Assembly: GCF_003945595.2 (NCBI RefSeq) | Contig: NW_024104442.1 | Location: 796,619-860,618, forward strand | DNA: 64,000 bases | Direction: 5' to 3' | DNA from: Pipra filicauda | Lineage: Eukaryota > Chordata > Aves > Passeriformes > Pipridae | Part shown: piece after piece, positions 24,240 through 36,544 of the stretch | Numbering within the stretch: the first letter of the stretch is position 1 | Layout: every line of letters starts with the position of its first letter | The notes under the pieces: model-generated | Told to the model about the DNA's origin: nothing | Database searches by the model: none | What the model saw: only the letters and a program-made list of their open reading frames with translations | Program-made: the position numbers and the translations under genes

Positions 24240-26330
24240 CACACTGTGACAAGCAGCAGCTCCCGGGGCTGTGGAGCACGCGTTAGTTATGGAGCCAGAG
24301 CCGTCGGGATCAGAGCTGTGGGCAGGGAGGGTGGCACGGGGCCTGGCACAGTCGGCTGTGTCCCGGCTCCCCGGCTCCCCGGGCGCTCGGCACAAGCTCG
24401 GCTTTGCTCCTGTGTGTCCCCACTCGTGGCTTTTGGCCTTATTCGCTGTCTGTGCTGTGCATGGACAGCCTCCAGCTGCCGCGGGCCGGGAGCGTGGCTG
24501 CTCTGTAGCTCTTGGCAGCGCTGCCCGTGAGCAGGAACCCGGAGAGGGGCTGGTTTCGGGAGGCCCCCCTGGGTGCGGGGCCAGCCGGGGCAGGGCAGCA
24601 GCGCGATCTGCCGCAGCCTCCGCGTCGGGGCACCAGGGCATCCGGAGAGGGATCCTCCTGCACGTCTCAGGCTTCTTTTTTAGGGTCATGAGCTCAAGGC
24701 TAAATTCAAAGAATGGGAACACGCACTTCTTTTCAAAAGAAAAAAAAAAGAGGCAAAAATGTATTTGCTCCTTTTTGCTGCACCTCTAGCTCCTTCTCCC
24801 CAACAGAATTGCTCTCAGACTCCCACCTAAGCCACACCTAAGCCGGGCAATGTTGCTGCGAGCTCACAGCACGATCCCCTTCGCCCTGGGCATCCCTGCA
24901 GAGGGGACATGTCCCCCGGGACATCCCCGGGCTGGCTCACCCGCACGGGGATGGAAAGAGCCCGAGTTCCTCCTCTACCTGCCGCACCGCCAACAACAAA
25001 CCCCCAACAGCCGCTGCCCCCTCCAGTCCCCTCTGCTCCCCGCGTCCCCCCGCCGCCGCCAAGGTCCGCTGTCCCCCGCCACGCTCAGCTCCCGCCCTCC
25101 CTTGTCCCCCACGCTGTCCCAGGGGCTCCGTGCCAGGCCAACCCATCGCTGTTCGCTGCCGCCCGCGGCCCCACACCCGGCCGGCCTCGCAGCTCTCCGG
25201 GTGCTCCCCGCACCCAGAGAGTTTCTTTCGAAACTCCTTCTGTTCTGCGCCACAGGGAAAAACCACCAGAGGACAGAAGTGACGCTGGACTCCTCCGGCA
25301 CCGAGCGGGGGTCGCGGGGCTGCCTCGGTCTCCCGGCACAGCGCAGCGCCGGGGGCTCGCTGCGGCTGCCGGGCGGTGCGGGCAGGGACAGGTCCCTGTG
25401 CGGTGACTCGCTCCTTGGCCACTCTCCGGGCTCTTTCCATGCCGGTCCCGGGCAGGCGAGGCCGGGCTGCCCCTACCCCGTGCCGGGAGCGGGGATGGCC
25501 GGGCGCGGGCGGCTCGGCGGGGTGGAGAATGACGGCAAGCTGACCTCGGGCAGGGTCCGGACCTCCTCGGGTGCGACAAAGCCGGTGCTGTCACCCCTCT
25601 GCTCGCGGAGAGGGGTGTATAAGCAGGGGTCTCCGGGTGGAGCTGAGCCTCTGCCCCCAGCCCGGGTCATAGGGCTCCCTGCTCTAGGGCAACCGGCTCC
25701 TGCCGGTGCCGCTTGCGCTGCCGCTTGGCCCGCCAGCACACGTAGGCGGCCACCAGCAGGCCCACCCCGAAGATCAAGGTGGCCACCGAGACCACCTTAG
25801 CGATGTCCATCTGTGGGCCATTGATGGTGAAGGTGATGCACGTCGCTGCGACGCCGATGACCACGGAGACGATGCCGAAGGGGAAGATGCAGCGGTACCA
25901 GGATTTCTCGGTCCCGCCCGTGGCCAGGGCCAGTTTGTTGAGTGTGGCAGTGGAGTCGGTGGCCGTGGCCAGCGGCAGCCCTGGTTTTCCTCCCTGCAGG
26001 CAAGTGAGTGAGTTGGACTTGCAGCCCATCATGTTGACGAGAAAACCCAGGACGGAGCAGCACAACGCGCGCGTGGGATGGACGCAAGTCTCTGTCCCAC
26101 CACGAGCCGCTGCCGTGCCGGTGACGGAGGGAAGATTCCGGATCCTACATGGTCGCTTTGTCCGGCGGCTCGGGGTGCAGACGGGCCGGGGTCTTGTCTG
26201 CTGCTGCTCTCACTCCCAGCTTTGGCTCCCGGCTCCTTTGCTGCCAGAGCGAGCGAGGACTGGAGGAGGACTGGAGCAAGGATTGGCGGTGGCAGCGGTG
26301 ATCTCATGTCGGTGGGAGGACCGGCTCGGC
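24240..26330. promoter_or_regulatory. CpG-rich island spanning the TMEM100-like gene
   Basis: GC content and CpG frequency rise sharply compared with both sides, with many GCGC, CCGG and CGCG words from about 24240 to 25640 and again in and upstream of the TMEM100-like coding exon. The upstream part (26040-26330) is the expected position of that gene's promoter. The larger part lies 3' of its stop codon, where it may be 3' UTR or a separate island. A TATAAG word on the plus strand sits at 25618-25623, but no plus-strand gene supports it. Confidence 0.6.
25667..26032 (-). CDS. TMEM100-like two-pass membrane protein
   Basis: Predicted 121-residue protein. Residues 38-53 (ATGGTEKSWYRCIFPF) closely match the signature ATGGTEL/KSC/WYRCI of TMEM100, followed by hydrophobic segments at about 48-70 and 78-100. 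A basic cytoplasmic tail (RAKRQRKRHR, 101-110) sits where TMEM100 also has a Lys/Arg-rich tail. TMEM100 is 134 residues, so the length fits. The N-terminus and loop differ enough that I call it a paralogue rather than TMEM100 itself. TMEM100 acts in BMP/ALK1 endothelial signalling and as a TRPA1-TRPV1 adaptor; a comparable membrane-adaptor role is inference only. I chose the tandem ATGs at 26032 and 26029: the second has A at -3 and G at +4. The frame stays open upstream only to a TTG, not an ATG. A good acceptor (pyrimidine run then GCAG) near 26000 means the first residues could instead come from an upstream exon. No poly(A) signal is certain. Confidence 0.72.
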   Translation of the reverse strand: MMGCKSNSLTCLQGGKPGLPLATATDSTATLNKLALATGGTEKSWYRCIFPFGIVSVVIGVAATCITFTINGPQMDIAKVVSVATLIFGVGLLVAAYVCWRAKRQRKRHRQEPVALEQGAL

Positions 26331-27119
26331 CTGGCTGCCTGTTAACTCTTTCGGGCTGTGAGCAGGCAGCTGCCTGCAGCCCAGCCGGGATCACTCCTGA
26401 GATGTGTTTTTCCAATCTGCATCGCCAGGCAGCGCTGGGGCAGGGACGCTGGCCCAGCTGTCCCCCGCCCCCAGGGCCACGCTGCTGCCGCCCCATGGTA
26501 GGTGAAATCCAGAGGGAATGGGTGCTGGGACTTCCAGACACTCCCCAGAGCCCCTTTGGCTCCTCTGTGTGCAGTGCCAACGCCATCACCTCCTTCCAAG
26601 TTGCTCTCTCTCCCTGTGCCAGCTTTGTCCCCTGGCTTGGGGACCCTCACTGGGAGCCCATGGTGGGGCACCCGGAGGTGACACTGGGGGGGGACAGAGG
26701 GAGACCAGTCAGGGGACCTGGAAGGAAAGGGGCTGGAGCTGAGGTGCAGGGGGATTTGTGGTTTGAGATGTTGCTGTCCAGGCAGGGCAGCAGCAGGGTA
26801 AGAGCCAGGAAGGCAGGATGCTGAAAGGCCGCTGGGAGCTGGAGATCAGCAGAGCTGCAGGAAGGACAGGACACCTGGGAAGGAGAGCTGGTGCCTGCCA
26901 CAGGGCCAGGCTCTGGGAACTGGCACCGTACCCACTAGGGACGCCAGGCACTGTTTCCTTTCCCTACAGTGCCCAAATCCTGACTATCAGGATTAAATAT
27001 TTTTAAACAGCAATGTTGAGCACAGGTAGGTGATGTTGGCTCTGCGCTGCTCTGGCACTGAATCACACACTTGCAGCACATGGCAGAGCACAGAGATGCC
27101 ACCCAGGGCTCCTGGGCAG

Positions 27120-27141
27120 GGAGAAGGAGGAGGAGGAGGAA
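27120..27141. repeat. Short GGA microsatellite
   Basis: GAAGGAGGAGGAGGAGGAAG-type run of about seven triplets. Confidence 0.8.
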
Positions 27142-27341
27142 GGGATGGACACACAAACAGCCTGGAGGAGGTTGAGCACAAAATCCCGCTGCCCAGCTCT
27201 GATCATCAGCAGAGACTTATTTTTGTGGGCAAAATCTTTTGTGCCACCTTTACCACGAGTGGATCAGGAGGCACTGAGACCAGAGATGGCACAAACAGCA
27301 AACAGTTCCCAACTCCTCTGGCTTCTCCTGCACTGTTTGGT

Positions 27342-27342
27342 T

Positions 27343-27383
<41 letters not shown>

Positions 27384-27407
27384 TTTTTTTTTGTTTTTTT
27401 TTTTTTA
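27342..27407. repeat. Long T-rich homopolymer tract
   Basis: About 65 bases of T interrupted by single G residues, preceded by GGTTGG and followed by ATTGGTTTTCC. On the minus strand it is an A-rich tract and could be a decayed poly(A) tail, but I see no recognisable retrocopy beside it. Homopolymer length is also the kind of feature that assemblies get wrong. Confidence 0.9.
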
Positions 27408-30400
27408 TTGGTTTTCCTGAAGGAGAGAGGAAAGGGATGAGCTATTGCAGCAAACGTAAGAGACCTGGAGCCTTTCCCAGGTCAGCGCTTCCCCCGAGCC
27501 GATGGGGCCCAGCTGTTTCTGCATCAGCTGAGAGAAAGCCAAAAATAAGGCAAAAAATCCACACTGTTGGAGAAGCAGAGCTGGGCAGTGAGCAGGAGGC
27601 TCTGGGGCAGGTGAGATGGAGAATCAGAGGAGCCAATGGGACTGACACAGGAAAGGGCAGGTTTGGGCATTAGTCTGGACATGGGATGTATTCTCCTCCT
27701 TTTTTTTGTGGGCACTGCTCTTGCCGACAGCATCCCCAGGGAAGCCATGCCACTCTGGGGAAGAATACAGCTGGTTTGGATCAGACTTTGCCCCTCTTCA
27801 GGCTGCTCTGGAAAGCTGTGTGAGACCTGTGAACACCAAAAGAGAGGGGGCTGGGTCTGCAAGAGCCCTGGTATCTCTTCTTGCTCCCAGTTTCTTAAAT
27901 AACATCCATGAATAACAAAAGTGGAGGTTGATTAGGTATCAGATGAATTCCCAAGCTGTGCTCCCGTGGTACTGCTGGAGGCAGGCAGCTGCAGACACCC
28001 CGGACCTGGGCACAGGGGTCTGGCTATGCACAGAAATAGCACTGGGAAAATAGCTCCAGCTAAGGCAGACATGCAGCACATGGTGCTCTGCAAACCCAGT
28101 TTTGTTATTTACTCTCCTGATTGCTCATTAGAGGGGAAGAAGAGCAGCAGAACTCCATGAGTCAATGCCCTCTGAAAAGGGAGGGCAGAATGCACCCTGA
28201 AGGCTGATACTGCCCAGCACAAGCTCCATCTTCAGTGTCATGAAGCTTTGTTAAACTTGAAACTGTTCAGGCTTAAATTGACCCCAAACTGAACCCTTGA
28301 AGCAAATTTCAGCTGAAACAGTTCAGCTGCTGCTGAGAGTGGGGTCTGGAAGAAAATACCCCAAGAATGAACCTGACAATGGGCAACTTCCCAAACTGCT
28401 TCTCAGGAAACCAGTAATGTGATGCCATCCCTAAACACAGCTCCAGCCCCCCTGTGCTGGTCCTACCCCCCCAGCATCCCCACACCTCCAGCCTCCACTC
28501 ATGGGGTTGGGAAGGACTCTTGGTTTCCCTCACAACCCACCAATGTTAGTGAGCTGTCAGCTGTACCAGCTTCTAAGTGGTGCTGAAGAGCAGTGACTGG
28601 CCTTGAAAAAGCAGGAGGTGAGAAAAACAAGCTCCAACTGGTTAGAAAGCCATGACATTTTCATGTCTCCATTCTGATCCACGAGGGATTTGAATATTTG
28701 ACTCAGCAGCACCAACGTGATCCTGCTGTAGCAACCCTGTGCCTCCTGCACCAGGACCAACCATTGCATTTGCTACCACTTCAATTACACAGGAGTGAAG
28801 CAGGATAGATACATGTATGTATCAAACCCCTCCAGACATACGAGTTGTAGCTCACCAGAGAGTGTTTCCCAAGCAGCAATGCCTGCATGTCTGACCAAGG
28901 ACCTCTAAAACTCCACAGATGCTTTAAAAGGAATTACCTGCAGAGAGCAGAGCACAGGTCACAGGGCCCTGCTGGCTGTGCCCCTGGTTTGAAAGGAAAA
29001 GCAGGACCAGCACAACCCTGCACAGGGCTCAGGCTCGGACAGGGTCACCACCAGGAAACTTCTCACACTCACATGTGGATGAACTTCCCCTTCTCCATTC
29101 AAAGAGGCCAAATTCAGGCAACTCTTTCTCTGATTTTGCAGTGGGTTTCTGTAAAATCCACAAATGCTCTAAGGGAGAGAGGAAGAGGCTTCAGGATGGG
29201 CTGCCTGATGTGAGACCATATTTTTGGGCACTGAATCTTCCACCTTTGGTGGGGCTGACAGGCCTGGGTGCTCCACTCCTTCCCTCCACACTCCTTCTGG
29301 AACTAACAGAAGGGTGTAATTTTCACAGCAGAAATAGAGACTTGCGTGTCCTCCTCCCTCTTCCCACAGGAGGAGCAGAAAGTGCAGCTGGGACTGGATG
29401 AGTCACGTTGCAGGAGCAGAGATGGATGACACCCCCTGCACACACAGACACCCCCAGGGACCCAGTGGGGTGATGGATGGGGCAGCAGGAGCTCTCCCTG
29501 CTGCCGGAATGCTGCCCAGAGCCAGCTGCAGTGCCCTTGGACGGGGAAAAGGCTCCAGAGTCTGGCTCTCAGGATTGCAGCAAAGAGCTGCAGGAAGGAA
29601 AGAAAAACCTGGGAACAGAAACTCCTGTTGAAGACAAAGAACAGAGAGAGTGAATGGCTTTGGTGGGTGAAAGAAAGGTGGTGTTTAGGCAAGAAACTCA
29701 GATTCCTAGGGGGGAATGGTGAGGAAAGAAAGGATGAGGAAGCCAGGATTCTTCTAAAACAGACTAATTACTTTGATTTTGAAGCAAGCAAGCCCAGGAT
29801 CAAATATGATGCTGAGCAGCAGTAGGGAATCCCAGGAGAAGCAAGGTATGGGAGGAGATCCACGTTCCCCAGCACCCAGTGTTTCATGGTAGGCCCATAA
29901 TTAGGTGGGTCACCAGAGACATCAGATTTTCAAAATAGATGTTAGAGAGCTGAAATAATTTGGAGACCACATGGAAATGCTAAAAAAAAAGAAGGCAAAG
30001 CCAGGATGCAAAGACACCCATGTGCTGCTTGCTCTGCTTAGGGCCCATCACTGCCAGGAATTATGCCTTATTTTCTCCAGAATTTGAAGGTAATGGGGCT
30101 GGAAACAAGAACAGAAAACAACTTATCTTAAAGAAATAACATTTCTGGGCAAAGACAATCGAAGACAAATCTCTGTTATACAATCCACATATATCCCTGC
30201 ATGAGTCCAAGGAGTAATACTCACTCCTGCCCACCTCACTGCTCATTTTCTGAACGTACAGCTCAAAACTGGGGTCTGAGTTGTAAAAATCCAGCAAATG
30301 GCAGCCCTGAAGCCTTCTCACATGGAGAAGAAGTGACCCTCACTCGGTTAAAAGGCCAACAGAGCACAGGCATTGACTTATCACACAGAGGAATGGTAAA

Positions 30401-30505
30401 AAAACAAACCCCAGCAGTTTGTAAGAATTAAGACATCCCCATCAGGTTTTTTTGCTGTGGCTCTGTGAGGAAATTAATAATTTTGCCTTTATTTGGCTGC
30501 TACAG

Positions 30506-30690
30506 TATCATGAAATTGTTAAGGCTGGAAAACCCCCTAAGATCATCAAGTCCAACCGTTAACCCAGCACTGCCAAGACCACCACTAAACCTTGCCCCAG
30601 GTGCTATGTCCACACATTTTTTGAACACTTGTGGTGACAGTGACTTCCCCACTCCCTGGGCAGCCTGTGCCAGTGCCTGACCACCCTGTC
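30506..30690 (-). mobile_element. CR1 LINE 3' fragment
   Basis: Antisense copy: TATCATGAAATTGTTAAGGC tail, ATCATCAAGTCCAACCGTTA, then CTGGGCAGCCTGTGCCAGTG. Confidence 0.9.
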
Positions 30691-31334
30691 CATGAATTAA
30701 AAACGGTACAGTCCAAGAGCCACACATTAGATTAAGATGAGACAGGAAATACTGAATATTTATTGCACAACAATCCCCCGTAATAAACAAATTTTGACTG
30801 CAATGAAGAGCTGCAGTAAAACAAGAGCAGGTGAATATGGCATCAGCAACCACAGAAGCCTGAGGAATAAACCCTGGCAAAGCCAGCATTAAGTTTTGAG
30901 CAGCTCCATTAATTTTAAGATAAAGAGCAGGGAAGAAACTCCTCACGCAGCAGGAAAGCGTCATTAAAGCACACGTGGCATCTCATAGTCCATTTTAAGC
31001 TGCCTTGTGCCACGTAAAACTGGAAAACAGGCAGCAAAATAAATCAGGAGACACAATCTTGGATTCTCAGTGACCTAAGAAGTATTTTCCAGGTCTATGA
31101 TTCAGCAAAAGGGAAATAAATAAATAATCAAAGGGGGGGAATACAGTGCCAACAGCCATCAGGAAGTGCTGGTCTGAAAATAGCAGCCAAGTGTCACCTT
31201 GATCCTCTCCAACAAAGACTTCGGCAACAGTGACAAGTTGCTGGGTGACATGGCCCTGCTATTTTGGGCCTGTGGCAGTGGAGAGCCCCACCAGGGCATT
31301 GGCACAGGAGGGGACACCAGCACAGCCCCACCTT

Positions 31335-31470
31335 CCAAGGCTGACAGAGCTCAAGGAGCACTTGGCACAGGGTGTGACTCTTGGGGATGGTTCTGTGCAG
31401 GACTAAGGGTTGGACTCGATGATCCTTGTGGGTCCCTTCCAACTCGGCGTGTTCTGTGATCCTGTGAAGT
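31335..31470 (+). mobile_element. CR1 LINE 3' fragment
   Basis: Sense copy ending with the classic GGACTCGATGATCCTTGTGG, CCCTTCCAACTCGG and GTTCTGTGATCCTGTGA. The 5' limit is uncertain; sequence back to about 31195 may belong to it. Confidence 0.9.
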
Positions 31471-32261
31471 ACTCAACACAAACAGTACTGAGAACCAGGT
31501 ATGATCCAGACACAGGGAAAAACTCCTAACCAGGAGAAAAGCTGATCCACAGTAATTCTGGTGGTGTCCTGTGCCCTTGAAGATGCTGTGGATTCTCAGG
31601 GCACTGCCTGGAGAGCTGGGCAAGGCACCAGCAGAGCCCAGTGACTCATAGGCCACACACACCAGTTTTACAGCTCACAGAAAAGAAATACACCTAGAAC
31701 ATAAGAATAAGCTATTTTACTGTAATTACTGCTTAAAAAAACCCAACAAAATAATGCCATTTGCATTGTCATAAGCAAGGCTCTGAATTCCTCCCTGTGG
31801 TAGGAGGGAGATGTGATCACACATGATTCAAATCACTTATGGTTTGTTCAGTCAAACAACTCCATTAAATCCGGTGAGTTTGCTTTTGCAAGGACAAAGG
31901 GATCTCTGCCGAGAGCTCTGTCACCTTCAAGAAGGTTCCAGAGCAGCACAACACAACAAACACCATTTAAAACTCAACAAACCCAGGTAGTTAAGACTGA
32001 AAATAGTTGCAAGGATACTGCCAAACACCCCAAATTTCCTAATGACACTAAAAGTGAGCCTGGATGTCTCACAGAAACACATGGCTATGTTTAAATTGAT
32101 ATGATCAAACTTGTTTAAATGTAAAAAATACTTTATCTGATTCATCCCTGCATCCAGTAATTTGAATTCTGTCCCATTATGCAGTCACTACCATATTGTA
32201 ATTAAAGCACTGTAGCCTATTTATGGTTTCATTAATTTTTTAAAGGTACTTTTTTGTTGAG

Positions 32262-32402
32262 TCACCATTCCTGGAGGGATTTAAAAGCTGTGTGGATGTG
32301 GCTCCTGGGGACACGGTTAGTGGTGGCCTTGGCAGTGCTGGGGGAATGGTTGGACTTGAAGATCTTAAAGGTCTTTTCAACCTTAATGATTCTCTGGTTC
32401 CT
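32262..32402 (+). mobile_element. CR1 LINE 3' fragment
   Basis: Sense copy starting CATTCCTGGAGGGATTTAAA and ending TTTTCAACCTTAATGATTCT. It corresponds to the subfamily of the minus-strand copies at 14306 and 50203. Confidence 0.88.
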
Positions 32403-34699
32403 GTGCTCTCTCCTGCACGTTCCTGTGCCTGGCTGGTACCCAATCCTTCACTCCTGGAGGCAGTGAGATGCCCTCACCTTGCATGACAGCACCCAGCTGC
32501 TCAACAACTTCAAAAGCAAGATTTACTGCTAACATGTCCTCTAAGAGACTCCACCTCAAGAGACAGCTCTTGTGTATTCTGGAATTTAGAACGTGAAAGA
32601 GGAAAACAAACCCCAAAGGGTGAAATCTGCAGATAATGCACTTTTCCAAACTGCAGAGCTGCAAGGCTGGGCCAGCTGCACCAACAGCTGGGGCGCAGCA
32701 GCTTGAACAGAGGGAGCAGGACGCTGAGGTGCTACAGAATGTCCAACCCGGTGTCATCTGCTGAAGTTTTACTGACCTGGACACACACATTAGGCCTCCC
32801 TCATTTCTTCTTTCTAAGCTGGAGCTAAAATGAGACCAATAAATTGTTTCCCACTACAACATGTAAGGGCCGAGGACAAGCCTAGTGTTGGCACAGCTGG
32901 CCCTGGTGTTCTCAGAAACCAGGAGGGAAGACTCCAGAGAGGCTTTTCTCCAGGGCCAGGCTCCTCCACTGACTCACAGCTTGCTTCCATTTGCTTTTTT
33001 CCTATCCAAACTCCGGATCCACTGATTATCTTTCTCGTTCTGGCTAAAAATAAGTCAAACATCTCCGTTTGCCTGCCTAAATAGCCCACTGCTGTAATCT
33101 CTCGCCTTCTGAAATTACAGTTCAAAACTCCCTTTTAATTTGCCCCCCCTCCCATTCCCAGCTCTTCATCCCCTGGCAGCTTCCTGCTCTCTTCTTCTAA
33201 CTGAGCTCAGATTAATTAACCAGATTTTTCTAGATTACAATGCTAAAGCCCTTCTTTCTTCACAGATCAAAACCAAGAGATGGACCTTTTCTTCTGGCTG
33301 GTGGTTATGAAAATAGTATTTTTGTATCTGCAAGGTGGATGATAGAAACTTTAATACCTATTTAATGAATTGTTTTTATGTTGGACTGAGTCATGATTAG
33401 GGTTTTTCTTTTGTGAGGTTGTTTTTAAGGGATGTGAAGGAGGACCGGGAGGCTGCCAGTGAAAGCAGATGTCAACTGCACCAGTCCCAGTGTATATGCT
33501 CAAAAAACCAACCAAAACCCACCAAAACAAGAGGCCTTGCTCCAGAGAGTACAGACTTGCAAAAGCAAGCTCTTGAGCAAGTGAAATAATCTCAATCTCC
33601 ATTTTACAGGTAAAAAGTGAAGAGTCCTGGTGTCAGATCCATCATCTGCTGCAGCCTCTCAGTGACCCCACATGGTGACAGGACTCAGGATTGGAAATGC
33701 ACACCCATGAACTGGCTGCCTGCCCACAAAAAAATCCCAGTTGGCCCCTTCTCCTGGCTTTCACAAGGCTATTAAAGCATTTCCCACTCATTGCTTACAG
33801 TACACTGAGAATTAGACACCCTGGCAGTGTCTGGAGGAGTATGACACATCCTGCAGTACCCTCATCCAGCATCCTCAGCGTGCTCTGCACTCACATGGAA
33901 CCCAAAACCATCCCTTTCGGATTCAGCAGAAGCAGACAAAATTTCTCAGCAAAGCTTCACCTAGAAATCCCAAGCTCCCACTGAATTCCAGAACTCAGGG
34001 AGAGATTAGTTTGAGTAAAAAAACCCTAAAAACTAAAGGATGTGTGTGGAGGACAGGCAGCTCTCCCCAAGAACTCTTCTACAATCCAACCTCTGTCTCA
34101 GCATTTTGCAGCACCATTACTCCTTCTAGAACCCCCTGACTGGCACAACAAGTTGCTGAGTCAGGTGTTAATGCTCCAGGCTTGACTCACCCAGTGCTTT
34201 AATCAAGTAACTTGCTCTCTGGAACTCACAGAAAGCTCATTTAGAGAATAACACCCCAGCAAATTTGTCATATACAGAGAGGGCTGGAAGCTTTCCTCCC
34301 ACCTCAACATGTACCCTCTTAAACTGCTCCTTGATGAAATTCCCTTGTTCCTCACACAGCTCATCAGGGTTTGTGCTCCTGGCTCAGGGAGCTCCTCCTG
34401 CCCTTGCCCAGGGGTGTGGGGTGCACACAGCCACGCCAGCAGGTTCTCATTGCTCACACACTGCCAGACCCCTCAGAAAGGCTGGAAGAGGCAGAACATT
34501 CCTCCACACCACTCCTGGTGCCTTCTTTCTTACCAAGGCTCAAATTATTTCTGCTTTAGATGGAGAGCACCCCTACAGCCACACTGTTGTCTTTCCATGA
34601 GGTATCTCCCAAGGAGGAGCTGCAGCAGCACTTTGTGTAGGATCTACATCATAAACCCCTCCAAGGGTTCAACATGATGAACATCCAGAACTAACCACA

Positions 34700-34872
34700 A
34701 CTCAGGTTGTGGCTGCCCCATCCCTGGAAGTGTCCAAGGCCAGGCTGGACGGCGCTTGGAGCAACCTGGGCTAGTGGAAGGTGTCCCTGCCCATGGCAGG
34801 GGGTGGAACGAGATGAGCTTTAAGGTCCCTTCCAACCCAAACCAGTCTGGGATTCTGTGATTCTCTAATTCT
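34700..34872 (+). mobile_element. CR1 LINE 3' fragment
   Basis: Sense copy: GGCTGCCCCATCCCTGGAAG, GGTGTCCCTGCCCATGGCAG and terminal GGGATTCTGTGATTCTCTAA. A well-preserved example of the CCATGGCAGGG subfamily. Confidence 0.92.
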
Positions 34873-35884
34873 AACCCAAGACAACGTGCATGTGAAATCA
34901 TAGAAGGTCTGCTGACTACAGAGTGCACTAACAGCAGCGTTTGCAAAACAAAAACAGCCCATGGAGAAGTTGCAGATGGGAAGGAGAGAAGGGAGCCAGT
35001 GGAAAGGACAAACTGTAGCAGCTGGAAATACTTAAAGCCACAGATTCTGGAAAGAAAAGGAAAAAATCTGTCTCCTCCCTAGGATCCAACTTCCCATCCT
35101 TCAGTAGGATAAAAACAAAAACCTTTTAAAACTCTGCTGTAGGGAACAAAGAAGGAGTAAGAGCTGTTAATCCTCCCTGACCCTCGCTGCGCTTTCTCTC
35201 AGCTCATGTCTACACAACACTGGGATCATCTATCACTTTCCAAAAATACTGCTCATTTCCTGTATTTCTGTAATTCTATCCCCTGGCATCAAACACTGCC
35301 TTTTGTCTTTGTCTTCTCATCTCAGTTGGATGTACCAGGATAATTTCTTTCTATAACAAAGGCACATTTTATAACAAAGACCCCTCAACCTCTGAATTCA
35401 ATTGCTATTGACTCTCAATCTCTGCTATAGCACAAGACTTGTTTGAAAAAGTGAGTCATTCAAATGATTTAGTCTTACACGTTTATGAAAACTGTAAAAT
35501 GTGGTGTAGGAAGAGTAATAAAACTGCACCCAGAGGTACAGAACAGCCAGTTTGCACCCCTTCTGCACCCTGCTACAGTGTCAGCTTGTATTTTGAGTTT
35601 TTAACAACTCCTGTGACCCCATTTTTGTGGGCTCAGTCTGCTTTACCCAGCACTTTCACACCTCTGCAGCCCTTGCTGTGGCACTGAAGTTGCTGCCAAG
35701 TTCCACTGGACTGCTCAGTGCCGAGAAGCAGATGCTCCATGACTCATGCAGTGCTTGCAGACACAAGTTATCCATAACAGCACCATAATTAACAAGACCA
35801 AATGTCAGCTCTAAAATTCAAACATGCAGATGTTCATGCCCATGGCCTATGACCACGCTAATTTAGGAGACAGTGTCTGATCCT

Positions 35885-36022
35885 GCAAGTGTTTTAGACC
35901 AGGTTGGACAGGGCTTGGAGCAACCTGGGATAGTGGGAGGTGTCCCTGCCCACGGCAGGGGGGTGGAATGAGATGAGCTTTAAGGTTCCTTCCAACCTAA
36001 ACCATTCTGTGATTCTGTGATA
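35885..36022 (+). mobile_element. CR1 LINE 3' fragment
   Basis: Sense copy: TTGGACAGGGCTTGGAGCAA, CTGCCCACGGCAGG and the tail CATTCTGTGATTCTGTGATA. Confidence 0.92.
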
Positions 36023-36544
36023 AAAATATAAAGTGGAAGTAAGAGGTGCTGATTTTCATCTATCATATGAATGACTTTAGCGAATTTTGAGCGTCAGAAA
36101 GAGCCAGACATTCTGAACAGACAGCAAATTCTGGTCGTGAGAAAAGATAACGAATAAATAATGACTGTCTTAGCACTGCTAAGAGCTAAATCCCCCTTCC
36201 CCCCAAGCAAACAGTCCTAGTCCAGCTAAGAGGTATGGTTTAAGCAAACTGGACTAAGCTGTGGTAACTGTGGCCCTTCCTAAATGGAGTTTTCGGTGCT
36301 CACAAGCAGAGGTTTTCCACTTCACTCGAAAGCTTCACCTGGCACTGAAATTCCGGAGGACTTAAATGCAAAACCCCAACATTCAAGAGGAAACGAACCC
36401 GGACGTTTCGCTGGGTGACAAGGCCGGAGCTGCTGCAGAAGTCGCGTTTTCCAAGGGCGGGGGAACATTCCCGGAGTGGCTTCGGTTCCAGCGGCACCTG
36501 CGCAGGTACCGCCGGGGACCCAGCGCCACCTGCGGGGCGGGCCC

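Noticed and set aside
24850..25800. Plus-strand frame of 316 codons overlapping the TMEM100-like gene antisense
   Set aside because: GC-rich DNA lacks stop codons by chance. The translation is Pro/Arg/Gly-rich with no recognisable family, and it overlaps a conserved gene on the other strand.
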